Source of the DNA: an uncultured Christensenella sp.
Lineage (GTDB): Bacteria; Bacillota; Clostridia; Christensenellales; Borkfalkiaceae
Length of the DNA: 64,000 nucleotides
Direction: 5' to 3'
Assembly: GCA_910577555.1 (NCBI GenBank)
Contig: CAJTLF010000004.1
Span: 1 to 64,000, forward strand
The notes under the pieces are model-generated. The model searched no databases. It had not been told where the DNA came from and was given only the letters and a program-made list of their open reading frames with translations. This document shows positions 1-6,392 of this stretch, in pieces; position 1 is the first letter of the stretch, and each line of letters begins with the position of its first letter. The translations under genes were made by a program, and so were the position numbers.

Positions 1-36
1 AAAGGTGGTTCGTTGAAAAGTTAGTTGCAACTTAAA

Positions 37-60
37 ACCCCTGACGAACTCGACAGGGGT
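37..60. terminator. Candidate stem-loop / terminator at left edge
   Basis: A 7-bp inverted repeat (ACCCCTG / CAGGGGT) with a 10-nt loop is visible. Read on the minus strand it runs into TTTTAAGTT; on the plus strand it is followed by a loose T-rich stretch. It may end a transcript from left of the window. Nothing gene-like is seen between it and position 180. Confidence 0.35.
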
Positions 61-180
61 AAGACTTTATTATGTTTTTTCTTTGAAAAGATAACTTCAG
101 CGCGGTTTTTTGATTAAAAACTTTAAATAAAATTGGGGGCAATTGGGGACAATCTGGTTTTAATGTCCTAAAAATGAGCA

Positions 181-216
181 AAAACGGGCGATTTTCGTTT
201 AAAATCGCCCGTTTTT
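181..216. terminator. Bidirectional Rho-independent terminator
   Basis: An 11-bp perfect stem (CGGGCGATTTT at 185-195 with its complement at 201-211) has a 5-nt loop, is preceded by AAAA and followed by TTTTT, so it works on paper in both directions. It lies directly downstream of the minus-strand tRNA-Pro gene and probably ends that transcript. Confidence 0.8.
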
Positions 217-217
217 A

Positions 218-293
218 TGGTTGAGGCGACGGGATTTGAACCCACGACCTTATGGTCCCGAACCATACGCGCTACCAACTGCGCTACGCCTCA
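218..293 (-). tRNA. tRNA-Pro (anticodon CGG)
   Basis: The minus strand folds as a complete cloverleaf. It has a 7-bp acceptor stem (TGAGGCG / CGCCTCA), a GCGC D stem, a TATGG/CCATA anticodon stem, a 7-nt loop TTCGGGA giving anticodon CGG with G37, a 5-nt variable loop, a T arm with TTCAAAT, discriminator A73 and an encoded CCA (218-220). Anticodon CGG reads proline codon CCG. The first acceptor pair is U1-A72, whereas the bacterial tRNA-Pro I know best (E. coli) has C1-G72, an identity element there. The 5' outer T-stem pairs are G-U type. No other tRNA lies next to it. Confidence 0.93.
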
Positions 294-323
294 ATACAAA
301 GTATATTATATATTCAAAAGCCG

Positions 324-374
324 CCGCCGTCAAACGATTTTTACTCAAATCACCCGAACGACGGCGGTTTTTTT
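324..374 (-). terminator. Terminator of pyridoxal kinase gene
   Basis: Inverted repeat CCGCCGTC (324-331) / GACGGCGG (360-367) with a 28-nt loop. On the minus strand it follows the pdxK stop codon by about 10 nt and runs into CTTTTG; on the plus strand seven T residues follow the stem, so it may also stop rightward transcription. Confidence 0.65.
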
Positions 375-378
375 AAAA

Positions 379-1179
379 TTATTTTTTATTTAAAACCTTT
401 TCAAACAACACGCCGTAGAAGTGCTCGTCGTCCGTCGCCTTAATGCAGTCCGCAACGAATACTGCGGCAGCCTGGCAAGCGTCTTTAACGGAACAACCGT
501 TCAAAATTTTTGCTGTGAACACGGACGCGAATATATCGCCGGTACCGTGCTTTTTAACGGGTAACAGCTCGTGAGTCAATATATCGATTTTGTTTTTTCC
601 GTAAATAATTTCGCAGATGTCGCCGCCTGTTTCCGCGCCCGTAATTATAATTTTTGCGTCTGTCAGCTTTGCCAGCTTTTCTTCGAGTTTTATAACGAAC
701 TTCGCATCGTAGTCGGGAGTGTAGGGGGTATCTGTTAGAAAGCACGCTTCAGTAACGTTCGGCAGAATAAAATCCGCCCGCCTTATCAGCTTTCTCATCG
801 CCGCCACGTAATCCAAATCGAACCCGCCGTACAGCTTGCCGTTATCGCCGAAAACGGGGTCGATAATAATTTTTGCGCCGTCTGCCGAGAAACTATCAAA
901 GCATTCTTCAGCCAAATCCATAAGCGTCGCCTTTCCCAGATATCCCAGCAAAAACGCGTCGAATTTAAAACCGTTCGTCGTCCAGTTTTCGTAAATATTT
1001 TTAATTTCAGGAGTTAAATCGAGATAACTCCAGCTCTTAAACATAGTATGGTTAGAAAGCACCGCCGTAGGCAAAACGCAGGCTTCCACGCCGTAAGCGG
1101 ATAAGATAGGCAACGCAACGGTAAGCGAGCATTGTCCCACGCAGGATAAGTCCTGCATCGTAAGAATTCTTTTATTCAT
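379..1179 (-). CDS. pdxK: Pyridoxal/pyridoxamine kinase (PdxK/PdxY type)
   Basis: ATP-dependent kinase that phosphorylates pyridoxal, pyridoxamine or pyridoxine in the vitamin B6 salvage route; cytosolic. The 266-residue protein has the ribokinase-fold signature HGTGDIF at residues 211-217, with D215 as the expected catalytic base, and an N-terminal 'DLSCVGQCSLT' segment typical of the PdxK/PdxY branch. Length matches the family (about 260-290). The start is supported by an AAGGTG ribosome-binding site. A 17-bp-spaced promoter lies upstream and a terminator hairpin downstream, so it is probably monocistronic. A ThiD-like HMP kinase is the main alternative, but the N-terminus fits pyridoxal kinase better. 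Confidence 0.88.
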   Translation of the reverse strand: MNKRILTMQDLSCVGQCSLTVALPILSAYGVEACVLPTAVLSNHTMFKSWSYLDLTPEIKNIYENWTTNGFKFDAFLLGYLGKATLMDLAEECFDSFSADGAKIIIDPVFGDNGKLYGGFDLDYVAAMRKLIRRADFILPNVTEACFLTDTPYTPDYDAKFVIKLEEKLAKLTDAKIIITGAETGGDICEIIYGKNKIDILTHELLPVKKHGTGDIFASVFTAKILNGCSVKDACQAAAVFVADCIKATDDEHFYGVLFEKVLNKK

Positions 1180-1198
1180 TGTTTTTCACCTTAACGAA

Positions 1199-1227
1199 AT
1201 TATATATTATTTTATCGTAAATTACAA
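1199..1227 (-). promoter_or_regulatory. Promoter of pdxK
   Basis: On the minus strand TTGTAA (1222-1227) and TATAAT (1199-1204) are separated by 17 nt, about 20 nt before the pdxK start codon. This is a good match to the vegetative sigma-A consensus. Confidence 0.7.
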
Positions 1228-1399
1228 GCAATATTGCAACCGAAACTGGCATTTTTCGTATTTATTAAAGTTTACAAAATTTGCGTAAAAGCGTTAAATT
1301 CATTTGTAAATTACAAAAAATCGTGATAGAATTTTTTACGGTATACGGCGTTAGCGGAAAATCCCGCCCCGTCGCAAATAAATTTAAAGGAAGTGTACA

Positions 1400-2167
1400 A
1401 TGTTCAGAAAAAACCTGTTAACCCAGATGATTTACAGAATAGTAACCTGTTGCGTTTCCGCGCTTGCCGTGCTTCTTACTTTCGGCGTATTTTACGTCGG
1501 TCAGGGGGCGGACGGACTTACCTGGGAATTTTTAAAGTACTACACCAACATAAGCAACTATTTCGTGTTTGCCGTCTCCGTAGTTGTGCTTGCAGATACG
1601 GTAAAACGCGTCTACGCGGGCGAGCGGGTCGGCTATAACCGTAAGATACTCAATCTCAAATTTATGACTACCGTCATGATTTTGGTAACTTTTCTCGTAT
1701 ACGCAACACTGCTCGGCGAACCGTTCACCGCAGACTTCTGGCAAAATCTCGGCAACCTGTCCTATCACGTATTCGCGCCGCTACTCTTCATAATCGACTA
1801 TTTTCTGTTTGAAGAGAAGAAGTCCGTTTCCGTATTCGCCCCGCTTTTAAGCTTGATTATTCCGCTCGTCTACGTATGTTACGTTTTCATACTCGGTGCG
1901 GCAATCAAGGATTTCGAATATCCCTATTTCTTCCTTGACGTAAACGATTTAGGCTACGGCGGCGTTATGGTATGGGTAGTTATTCTCGTCCTGATTTTTA
2001 CGGTTTTGGGATATCTGCTCTGGCTGTATAACAGAATTACGATAGAGAACGGAAAGCTTAAAATCGACTTTAAAAATATCGTTTGGTTGAAAAAGCCTGC
2101 CGAACGACTGCCTGCAGTGGAAAGCCAACCCGTTCCCGCAACTCCGCAAACGGACGACGAAGTTTAA
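1400..2167 (+). CDS. Pr6Pr-family integral membrane protein
   Basis: A 255-residue protein with about six hydrophobic segments between residues 10 and 215 and a short charged tail. The pattern 'YYTNISNYF' near residue 49, 'LSYHVFAPLLFIIDY' near 120 and 'YPYFFLDV' near 175 matches what I know of the Pr6Pr / FAR-17a-AIG1-like membrane family. The histidine and aspartates are retained, but no biochemical role is established for the bacterial members. The start has an AAAGGAAG ribosome-binding site 6-7 nt upstream. It is a single gene with a terminator behind it. Family assignment is from recall of motifs; function remains unknown. Confidence 0.65.
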   Translation: MFRKNLLTQMIYRIVTCCVSALAVLLTFGVFYVGQGADGLTWEFLKYYTNISNYFVFAVSVVVLADTVKRVYAGERVGYNRKILNLKFMTTVMILVTFLVYATLLGEPFTADFWQNLGNLSYHVFAPLLFIIDYFLFEEKKSVSVFAPLLSLIIPLVYVCYVFILGAAIKDFEYPYFFLDVNDLGYGGVMVWVVILVLIFTVLGYLLWLYNRITIENGKLKIDFKNIVWLKKPAERLPAVESQPVPATPQTDDEV

Positions 2168-2185
2168 AATTACGTTTTTGCATGG

Positions 2186-2213
2186 ACGCGACTGATTTTA
2201 TCAGCCGCGTTTT
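2186..2213 (+). terminator. Terminator after the Pr6Pr gene
   Basis: Stem ACGCG-A-CTGAT / ATCAG-C-CGCGT with one A-C mismatch, a 3-nt loop and a short TTTATTT tail. It lies 18 nt after the stop codon and just before the thyA promoter. Confidence 0.6.
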
Positions 2214-2215
2214 AT

Positions 2216-2244
2216 TTGACTTAAAAAGCATTTTATATTATAAT
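2216..2244 (+). promoter_or_regulatory. Promoter of thyA-folA operon
   Basis: TTGACT (2216-2221), a 17-nt spacer, and a perfect TATAAT (2239-2244), 25 nt before the thyA start. This is a near-consensus sigma-A promoter. Confidence 0.85.
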
Positions 2245-2269
2245 TAACGAAAAATTTACGGAGCGGTTT

Positions 2270-3100
2270 ATGAGCAGAGCGGACGAAATCTTTATATCAA
2301 ATATGAAAAGCATTTTAAGCGAAGGGGTGTGGGATACCAACCTGCCCGTTCGCCCCAAGTGGAGCGACGGAACGCCCGCGCATACCGTTAAAAAATTCGG
2401 TATAGTAAACCGCTATAACTTGCAGGAAGAGTTTCCCATTCTCACAATCCGACGCACGGCGTTCAAGTCGTGTATAGACGAGCTGTTATGGATTTGGCAG
2501 AAAAAGAGCAACAACGTAAAGGACTTAAAGTCGCACATATGGGACCAGTGGACGGACGAAAACGGCTCTATAGGCAAGGCGTACGGCTATCAGCTGGGCG
2601 TAAAGCATAAATATAAGGAAGGCGAGTTCGACCAGGTTGACAGGGTACTTTACGATTTAAAGCACAACCCGTCCAGCCGCCGCATTATGACCAATATTTA
2701 CACCTTTGCCGACCTTAACGAAATGAATCTTTACCCCTGCGCGTATTCGATGACCTTCAACGTATCGGGCGACACGCTAAACGGTATACTCAACCAGCGT
2801 TCTAACGATATGCTCACGGCAAACAACTGGAACGTGGTACAGTACGCAATACTGCTAATAATGTTCGCTCAGGTTTCGGGCTTAAAGGCGGGGGAGCTTG
2901 TACACGTAATCGCCGACGCTCACATATACGACAGACACGTACCTATCGTCGAAGAGATAATAAATATGCCAAAGCTTGCCGCACCCAAACTCGAAGTGGA
3001 CGCAAGCATTAAAAATTTTTACGACTTTACGGTGGACAGTTTTAAGCTTAAAGACTATAAATTCAACGAAAAGAAATATTCCATTCCCGTTGCCGAATAG
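2270..3100 (+). CDS. thyA: Thymidylate synthase (ThyA)
   Basis: Converts dUMP to dTMP using methylene-tetrahydrofolate. The 276-residue protein is colinear with ThyA. The active-site loop is 'LYPCAYS' with Cys157 as the nucleophile, the phosphate-binding arginine pair is in 'SSRRIM' (137-138), the dUMP-binding 'QRSND' is at 176-180, and 'HIYDRH' occurs near residue 216. A GGAG ribosome-binding site precedes the ATG. It is the first gene of a transcript with folA, which recycles the dihydrofolate this reaction produces, so the pairing is functionally coherent. Substitutions around Cys157 (YPCAYS rather than the common APCH) are within the range of clostridial ThyA. Confidence 0.96.
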   Translation: MSRADEIFISNMKSILSEGVWDTNLPVRPKWSDGTPAHTVKKFGIVNRYNLQEEFPILTIRRTAFKSCIDELLWIWQKKSNNVKDLKSHIWDQWTDENGSIGKAYGYQLGVKHKYKEGEFDQVDRVLYDLKHNPSSRRIMTNIYTFADLNEMNLYPCAYSMTFNVSGDTLNGILNQRSNDMLTANNWNVVQYAILLIMFAQVSGLKAGELVHVIADAHIYDRHVPIVEEIINMPKLAAPKLEVDASIKNFYDFTVDSFKLKDYKFNEKKYSIPVAE

Positions 3101-3142
3101 GCGTTAAACGGCACATATATAGGGGGTAATTTAAAAAATACT

Positions 3143-3643
3143 ATGAGAGCTATATTGCACGCGGATAAAAACTGGGGAATAGGCAAAGCCAACGGACTTA
3201 TGTTTAAAATTCCCGCCGATATGAAATTTTTCAAAGAAACGACTACGGGCAACGTAGTAGTAATGGGCAGTAACACGCTCAAATCTTTCCCCGGCGGCAA
3301 GCCGTTAAAGGACAGACTGAACATAGTGCTGTACCCCGACGGCGAAGAGCGGGAAGATTGTAAAATAGTCCGCTCTGTGGAAGAGCTTTTCACCGAAATA
3401 AAAAAATACCCGCCCGAAAAAGTGTTCGTCATCGGCGGACAGATGATGTATAAAACGCTGTTGCCATACTGTACGGAAGTACTCGTAACCAAAGTAGACG
3501 CGACGGGCGATGCAGACGCGTTCTTTGAAAATCTGGATAAAAACGCAAATTTCAAACTCGTCTACGAAAGCGAACCCGTCGAAACCAACGGGTATATGAT
3601 AAAGTTTACGACTTATAGGAATATTGCCGTAAAAGCGTATTGA
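3143..3643 (+). CDS. folA: Dihydrofolate reductase
   Basis: NADPH-dependent reduction of dihydrofolate to tetrahydrofolate. The 166-residue protein has the family landmarks: W11 and the 'GIG' turn, 'FKIPADMKFF' with D26 as the proton-donating acid, 'VVMGSNTLKSF' (NADPH phosphate contact region) and 'VFVIGGQMMY' near residue 95. An AGGGGG ribosome-binding site lies about 16 nt upstream, a rather long spacing. It follows thyA by 42 nt and is probably co-transcribed. Confidence 0.95.
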   Translation: MRAILHADKNWGIGKANGLMFKIPADMKFFKETTTGNVVVMGSNTLKSFPGGKPLKDRLNIVLYPDGEEREDCKIVRSVEELFTEIKKYPPEKVFVIGGQMMYKTLLPYCTEVLVTKVDATGDADAFFENLDKNANFKLVYESEPVETNGYMIKFTTYRNIAVKAY

Positions 3644-3645
3644 TT

Positions 3646-4659
3646 ATGGAAAAGAAAAAAAGGATAATCATACTTTCGGTAAATCTCGCGCTAAGCGTGG
3701 CGGTAATTCTTTTAACGGTTTTTTTAATGGACGATTGGGGCGTTCTCGTCAGAACGGCGTATTATTGCGTCGCAGGCGGCTGCGCCGTAGTTTCAATAGT
3801 AACGTTTATAATCGATAAACAGGCAATATTGAAAAGCGCGTTAATTATCGCCGTACTTGCGTCTGTTTTTCTTACCGTATTTATTCTTATGGGCAAGTTC
3901 GGCGGTCTCAACCAATACGAAACGGACGAAGAAAAGGTAGACGCTCTCGTTAAAATGATTGAAAATACGGGCGCGTGGGGTATGCTCGTTTTCTTCATAA
4001 TCCAGATTTTGCAGATAGTCGTCCTTCCGTTGCCCGCCGCCGTGTGCTATATCCCCGGCGCAAGGATATGGGGACCGTTAGTGGGTACTTTGCTTGCGTC
4101 TGCGGGCGTTCTGGTCGGGTCGGTTATAAACTACTTTATAGGTAAGCTGTGGGGCAAAAAAGCCGTCGTATGGATTGCCGGCGAAGAAACCACCGAAAAA
4201 TATTCGGCGTATTTCGGTAAAAAGGGCAAAGGCATATTCGTGCTTATGCAAATCCTGCCGTTTTTCCCCGACGATATCTTATGTATGGTCGCGGGTCTCA
4301 CCGCAATGAACTTTCCTTTCTTCTTGGCAACTATGATTTTGGTCCGTCCGCTCGTAATAGCGGCGTACTGCTACGGCTCGCTTATCCCCGTCGACCAGCC
4401 GTGGGGAATAGCGGTATGGGTTACGATTTTCGTAGTATGTATAGTTCTCGCCGTACTGTCCTTCAAGTATCAGGAAAGGTTCGAAAATTGGCTGGTTAAC
4501 AAGTTCGGCCGCAAAAAATCGAAAACTGAAAATGTTGCCGCAACAGACGGCGGAAGTATAGAAGTTAAGACTATTCAACCCCAAACGGAAGATACTCAAA
4601 CCGAAACTGAAGATAATATTGAAAACGAAATAAATAGCGATAAAGACGGCGGCGGTTAA
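3646..4659 (+). CDS. TVP38/TMEM64 (VTT/DedA-type) membrane protein
   Basis: A 337-residue inner-membrane protein with about eight hydrophobic segments. The central block contains 'YIPGARIWGPLVGTLLASAG', 'GSVINYFIGKLWG' and 'QILPFFPDDILCMVAGL', the glycine- and proline-rich pattern of the VTT domain family linked to phospholipid scrambling and membrane homeostasis. The C-terminal 60 residues are acidic and low-complexity. The ATG at 3646 lies 2 nt after the folA stop with no clear ribosome-binding site, suggesting translational coupling to folA; a TTG six bases upstream is the alternative start. The substrate is unknown. Confidence 0.82.
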   Translation: MEKKKRIIILSVNLALSVAVILLTVFLMDDWGVLVRTAYYCVAGGCAVVSIVTFIIDKQAILKSALIIAVLASVFLTVFILMGKFGGLNQYETDEEKVDALVKMIENTGAWGMLVFFIIQILQIVVLPLPAAVCYIPGARIWGPLVGTLLASAGVLVGSVINYFIGKLWGKKAVVWIAGEETTEKYSAYFGKKGKGIFVLMQILPFFPDDILCMVAGLTAMNFPFFLATMILVRPLVIAAYCYGSLIPVDQPWGIAVWVTIFVVCIVLAVLSFKYQERFENWLVNKFGRKKSKTENVAATDGGSIEVKTIQPQTEDTQTETEDNIENEINSDKDGGG

Positions 4660-4687
4660 ATATTTTTTAAAACCGTATTCCGTTAAA

Positions 4688-4731
4688 CACCGTGCCGCGG
4701 CGTGAAACTTCACGCCGCGGCACGGTGTTTT
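4688..4731 (+). terminator. Strong terminator with shared palindromic core
   Basis: A 17-bp perfect stem (4688-4704 / 4711-4727) with a 6-nt loop, followed by TTTTC. The inner part contains CCGCGGCGTGAA and its complement, which recurs in the terminator at 5554-5588 on the other side of the ZIP gene. Confidence 0.88.
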
Positions 4732-4774
4732 CATATTATGTAGTAATTGATTTCACTTGGAGAAACACTTTCAG

Positions 4775-5548
4775 ATGGATTGGATTAATAATTTCACGGG
4801 CTGGCAACTCGCGCTCATGGGTACGGGTTTTACGTGGCTTATGACCGCGCTCGGAGCTTCGCTCGTTTTCATATATAAAAAAGTAAACGCGAATACCTTT
4901 TCGTTTATGATGAGCAGTGCGGCGGGAATAATGCTTGCGTCCACGTTCTTTTCGCTGTTAATGCCGGCAATGGAAATGGTGCAGGAGTATTCATATCTCA
5001 TTTTAACGGCGGGCTTCATACTCGGCGGCGCACTGATAATAGTTACCGATATCGTAATAAATAAGTTACATATGTTTTCGGGCAACGCAAATAAACGCAG
5101 CTGCGCGGTAATGTGTATTGCCGTTACAATGCACAATATCCCCGAAGGAATGGCGGTCGGCGTGGCGTTCGGCGCACTCGCGTCGGGGCAGACGGTAGAA
5201 GCGGTCGCCGCACTTATGCTTGCCGTAGGTATAGGCATACAAAACTTTCCCGAAGGTATGTGCGTGGCGTTCCCTTTGCGTGCAAACGGCATATCCCGCG
5301 GCAAATCGTTTTTGATAGGTCAGCTTTCGGGCGCGGTGGAAATAGTCGCTGGCGTAATAGGCGCGCTTGCGGTAACGGCGGTGGAAGGCATATTGCCGTG
5401 GGCGTTATCCTTTTCGGCGGGCGCAATGCTTGCGGTAGTCTGTTCCGAACTCATACCCGAAAGCTTTGCGCAGGGCAAGGTAAAGGCGACCATAGGCGTA
5501 ATCTTCGGTTTCTCACTGATGATGATACTCGATTTGGCTTTCGGATAA
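4775..5548 (+). CDS. ZIP-family divalent metal transporter
   Basis: Predicted importer of zinc or related divalent cations in the cytoplasmic membrane. The protein (257 residues from the ATG) has about eight membrane segments and both ZIP metal-site motifs: HNIPEG (about residue 120, TM4) and QNFPEG (about residue 155, TM5). The ATG at 4775 is preferred because TTGGAGA 12 nt upstream serves as ribosome-binding site; reading the TTG at 4757 as the start would consume that site. It is flanked on both sides by related palindromic terminators, so it is a single-gene unit. Metal specificity (Zn, Fe, Mn) cannot be read from sequence. Confidence 0.9.
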   Translation: MDWINNFTGWQLALMGTGFTWLMTALGASLVFIYKKVNANTFSFMMSSAAGIMLASTFFSLLMPAMEMVQEYSYLILTAGFILGGALIIVTDIVINKLHMFSGNANKRSCAVMCIAVTMHNIPEGMAVGVAFGALASGQTVEAVAALMLAVGIGIQNFPEGMCVAFPLRANGISRGKSFLIGQLSGAVEIVAGVIGALAVTAVEGILPWALSFSAGAMLAVVCSELIPESFAQGKVKATIGVIFGFSLMMILDLAFG

Positions 5549-5553
5549 AAAAG

Positions 5554-5590
5554 CAAAGCCGCGGCGTGAAATTCACGCCGCGGCTTTGTT
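5554..5590. terminator. Bidirectional terminator sharing core with 4688-4731
   Basis: A 17-bp perfect inverted repeat (5554-5570 / 5572-5588) around a single base, so the real loop opens the inner pairs. Preceded by A and followed by TT, it ends the ZIP gene and the convergent zinc-ribbon gene. The inner CCGCGGCGTGAA is identical to that in the 4.7-kb terminator. Confidence 0.82.
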
Positions 5591-5596
5591 CAAAAC

Positions 5597-5998
5597 TCAA
5601 ATTAAGCAACCGACAATACAGGTAAGCAGTAAAAAAGCTAAAAAGAAAATTCCGCTCAAAATAATTCCGGTAAGCGCAAGTTTACCGTAACTCGATGCTT
5701 TTAATCCTGTTATATTCACAACGATACCGGTCAGACAAACGATACCCGTAATCGTTCCCAAAATATTAAGAAAAGATATTCCAAAGCTATCACAACATAA
5801 CGTTACCGCAAGATAGCAAATCCAACAGGCAACCGAAATAAGCGATACGGTAAATCCCGTAATTGCAACGTAGTCCCCGTCTGAAATTGATTTGTTAATA
5901 CTGGGTTCGGTCTTTACGGTACCTTTGGTCAGTTCTCCGCATTCGGGGCAAACGAAAGCGTTTTCCGAAAGTTCTTTGCCGCAATTTTTACAAAACAT
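5597..5998 (-). CDS. Zinc-ribbon membrane protein, unknown function
   Basis: A 133-residue protein. The N-terminus is a zinc ribbon (CKNCG at residues 3-7 and CPECG at 17-21), followed by a linker and three to four hydrophobic segments between about residues 45 and 133. This architecture is common in Firmicutes proteins annotated as 'zinc ribbon domain-containing' with DUF4190-like membrane parts; no function is established. The ribosome-binding site AAGGAG lies 9 nt before the ATG. The gene is divergent from an XRE regulator, whose candidate operator sits between this gene's -35 and -10, so it is a likely regulatory target. Confidence 0.8.
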   Translation of the reverse strand: MFCKNCGKELSENAFVCPECGELTKGTVKTEPSINKSISDGDYVAITGFTVSLISVACWICYLAVTLCCDSFGISFLNILGTITGIVCLTGIVVNITGLKASSYGKLALTGIILSGIFFLAFLLLTCIVGCLI

Positions 5999-6025
5999 AA
6001 AATTAATCTCCTTTTATTTTTTACA

Positions 6026-6054
6026 TAATAGCACAATTATAATTGTATGTCAAT
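6026..6054 (-). promoter_or_regulatory. Promoter of zinc-ribbon gene with operator in the spacer
   Basis: On the minus strand a perfect TTGACA (6049-6054), a 17-nt spacer and TATTAT (6026-6031). The 14-bp palindrome ACAATTATAATTGT (6034-6047) lies wholly inside the spacer, where a bound repressor would block polymerase. Confidence 0.8.
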
Positions 6055-6075
6055 TATTTTTACAACTAAACTTGT
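6034..6075. promoter_or_regulatory. Two ACAA-N6-TTGT operator candidates
   Basis: Site 1 is ACAATTATAATTGT (6034-6047, perfect palindrome). Site 2 is ACAACTAAACTTGT (6062-6075). Both have the form ACAA-N6-TTGT, start 28 bp apart, and lie between the divergent zinc-ribbon and XRE genes. Site 1 covers the zinc-ribbon promoter spacer; site 2 abuts the probable -10 of the XRE gene. They are the obvious candidates for binding by the XRE protein. Confidence 0.6.
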
Positions 6076-6086
6076 ATATATGTATT

Positions 6087-6296
6087 ATGGAAATTAAGTT
6101 CAAAAGCAATTTAAAAGCTTTGCGGATTGAAAGTAATATGTCGCAATCGTCACTTGCAAAGGCGGTAGGCGTTACGCAACAATGCGTTAGCGCGTGGGAG
6201 CAGGGTAATATGGAGCCTACGCTTTCCAATCTCTGGGCGTTAAGCGAAATATTCGGCATCAGTATAGATTTTTTGGTCGGAAAAACTGAATATTAA
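6087..6296 (+). CDS. XRE-family helix-turn-helix regulator
   Basis: A 69-residue, single-domain DNA-binding protein. The HTH_3/XRE fold is clear: 'LKALRIESNMSQSSLAKAVG' then 'VTQQCVSAWEQGNMEPTLSNL', with the recognition helix at about residues 31-40, ending in 'FGISIDFLVGKTEY'. It has no sensor domain. The ATG at 6087 is chosen because the HTH begins right after it. No ribosome-binding site is present; a TATATA at 6075-6080 lies exactly 6 nt before the ATG, so the mRNA may be leaderless. Probably autoregulated and controlling the divergent zinc-ribbon gene through the paired palindromes. Confidence 0.9.
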   Translation: MEIKFKSNLKALRIESNMSQSSLAKAVGVTQQCVSAWEQGNMEPTLSNLWALSEIFGISIDFLVGKTEY

Positions 6297-6307
6297 ATTT
6301 ATTATTG

Positions 6308-6333
6308 CGGCGCGTATATGCGCCGTTTTTTTT
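6308..6333 (+). terminator. Terminator of the XRE gene
   Basis: Stem CGGCGC / GCGCCG with a 6-nt loop followed by nine uninterrupted T residues, 12 nt after the XRE stop. It separates this gene from the sporulation operon and argues against any start for the SDR gene before 6334. Confidence 0.85.
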
Positions 6334-6358
6334 ATTTTCGGGTAAGCGTTTCCGTTTC

Positions 6359-6387
6359 GTATAATTGGCTAAATTTACCGCATAATA
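6359..6387 (+). promoter_or_regulatory. Sigma-G/sigma-F-like forespore promoter of the SDR-spoVA operon
   Basis: GTATA (6359-6363), 17 nt, CATAATA (6381-6387). This agrees with the B. subtilis forespore consensus (gHATR at -35, CATnHTA at -10). It is the only promoter-like sequence between the XRE terminator and the SDR gene. The -10 ends 5 nt before the SDR start codon, which would put the transcription start at the ATG. Confidence 0.65.
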
Positions 6388-6392
6388 GGTGT

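Noticed and set aside
2245..3142. Possible folate (THF) riboswitch before thyA or folA
   Set aside because: The leaders are only 25 and 42 nt and contain no matching conserved cores.
6318..6392. Extended N-terminus for the SDR protein
   Set aside because: The extra codons cover the XRE terminator and the sigma-G-like promoter.
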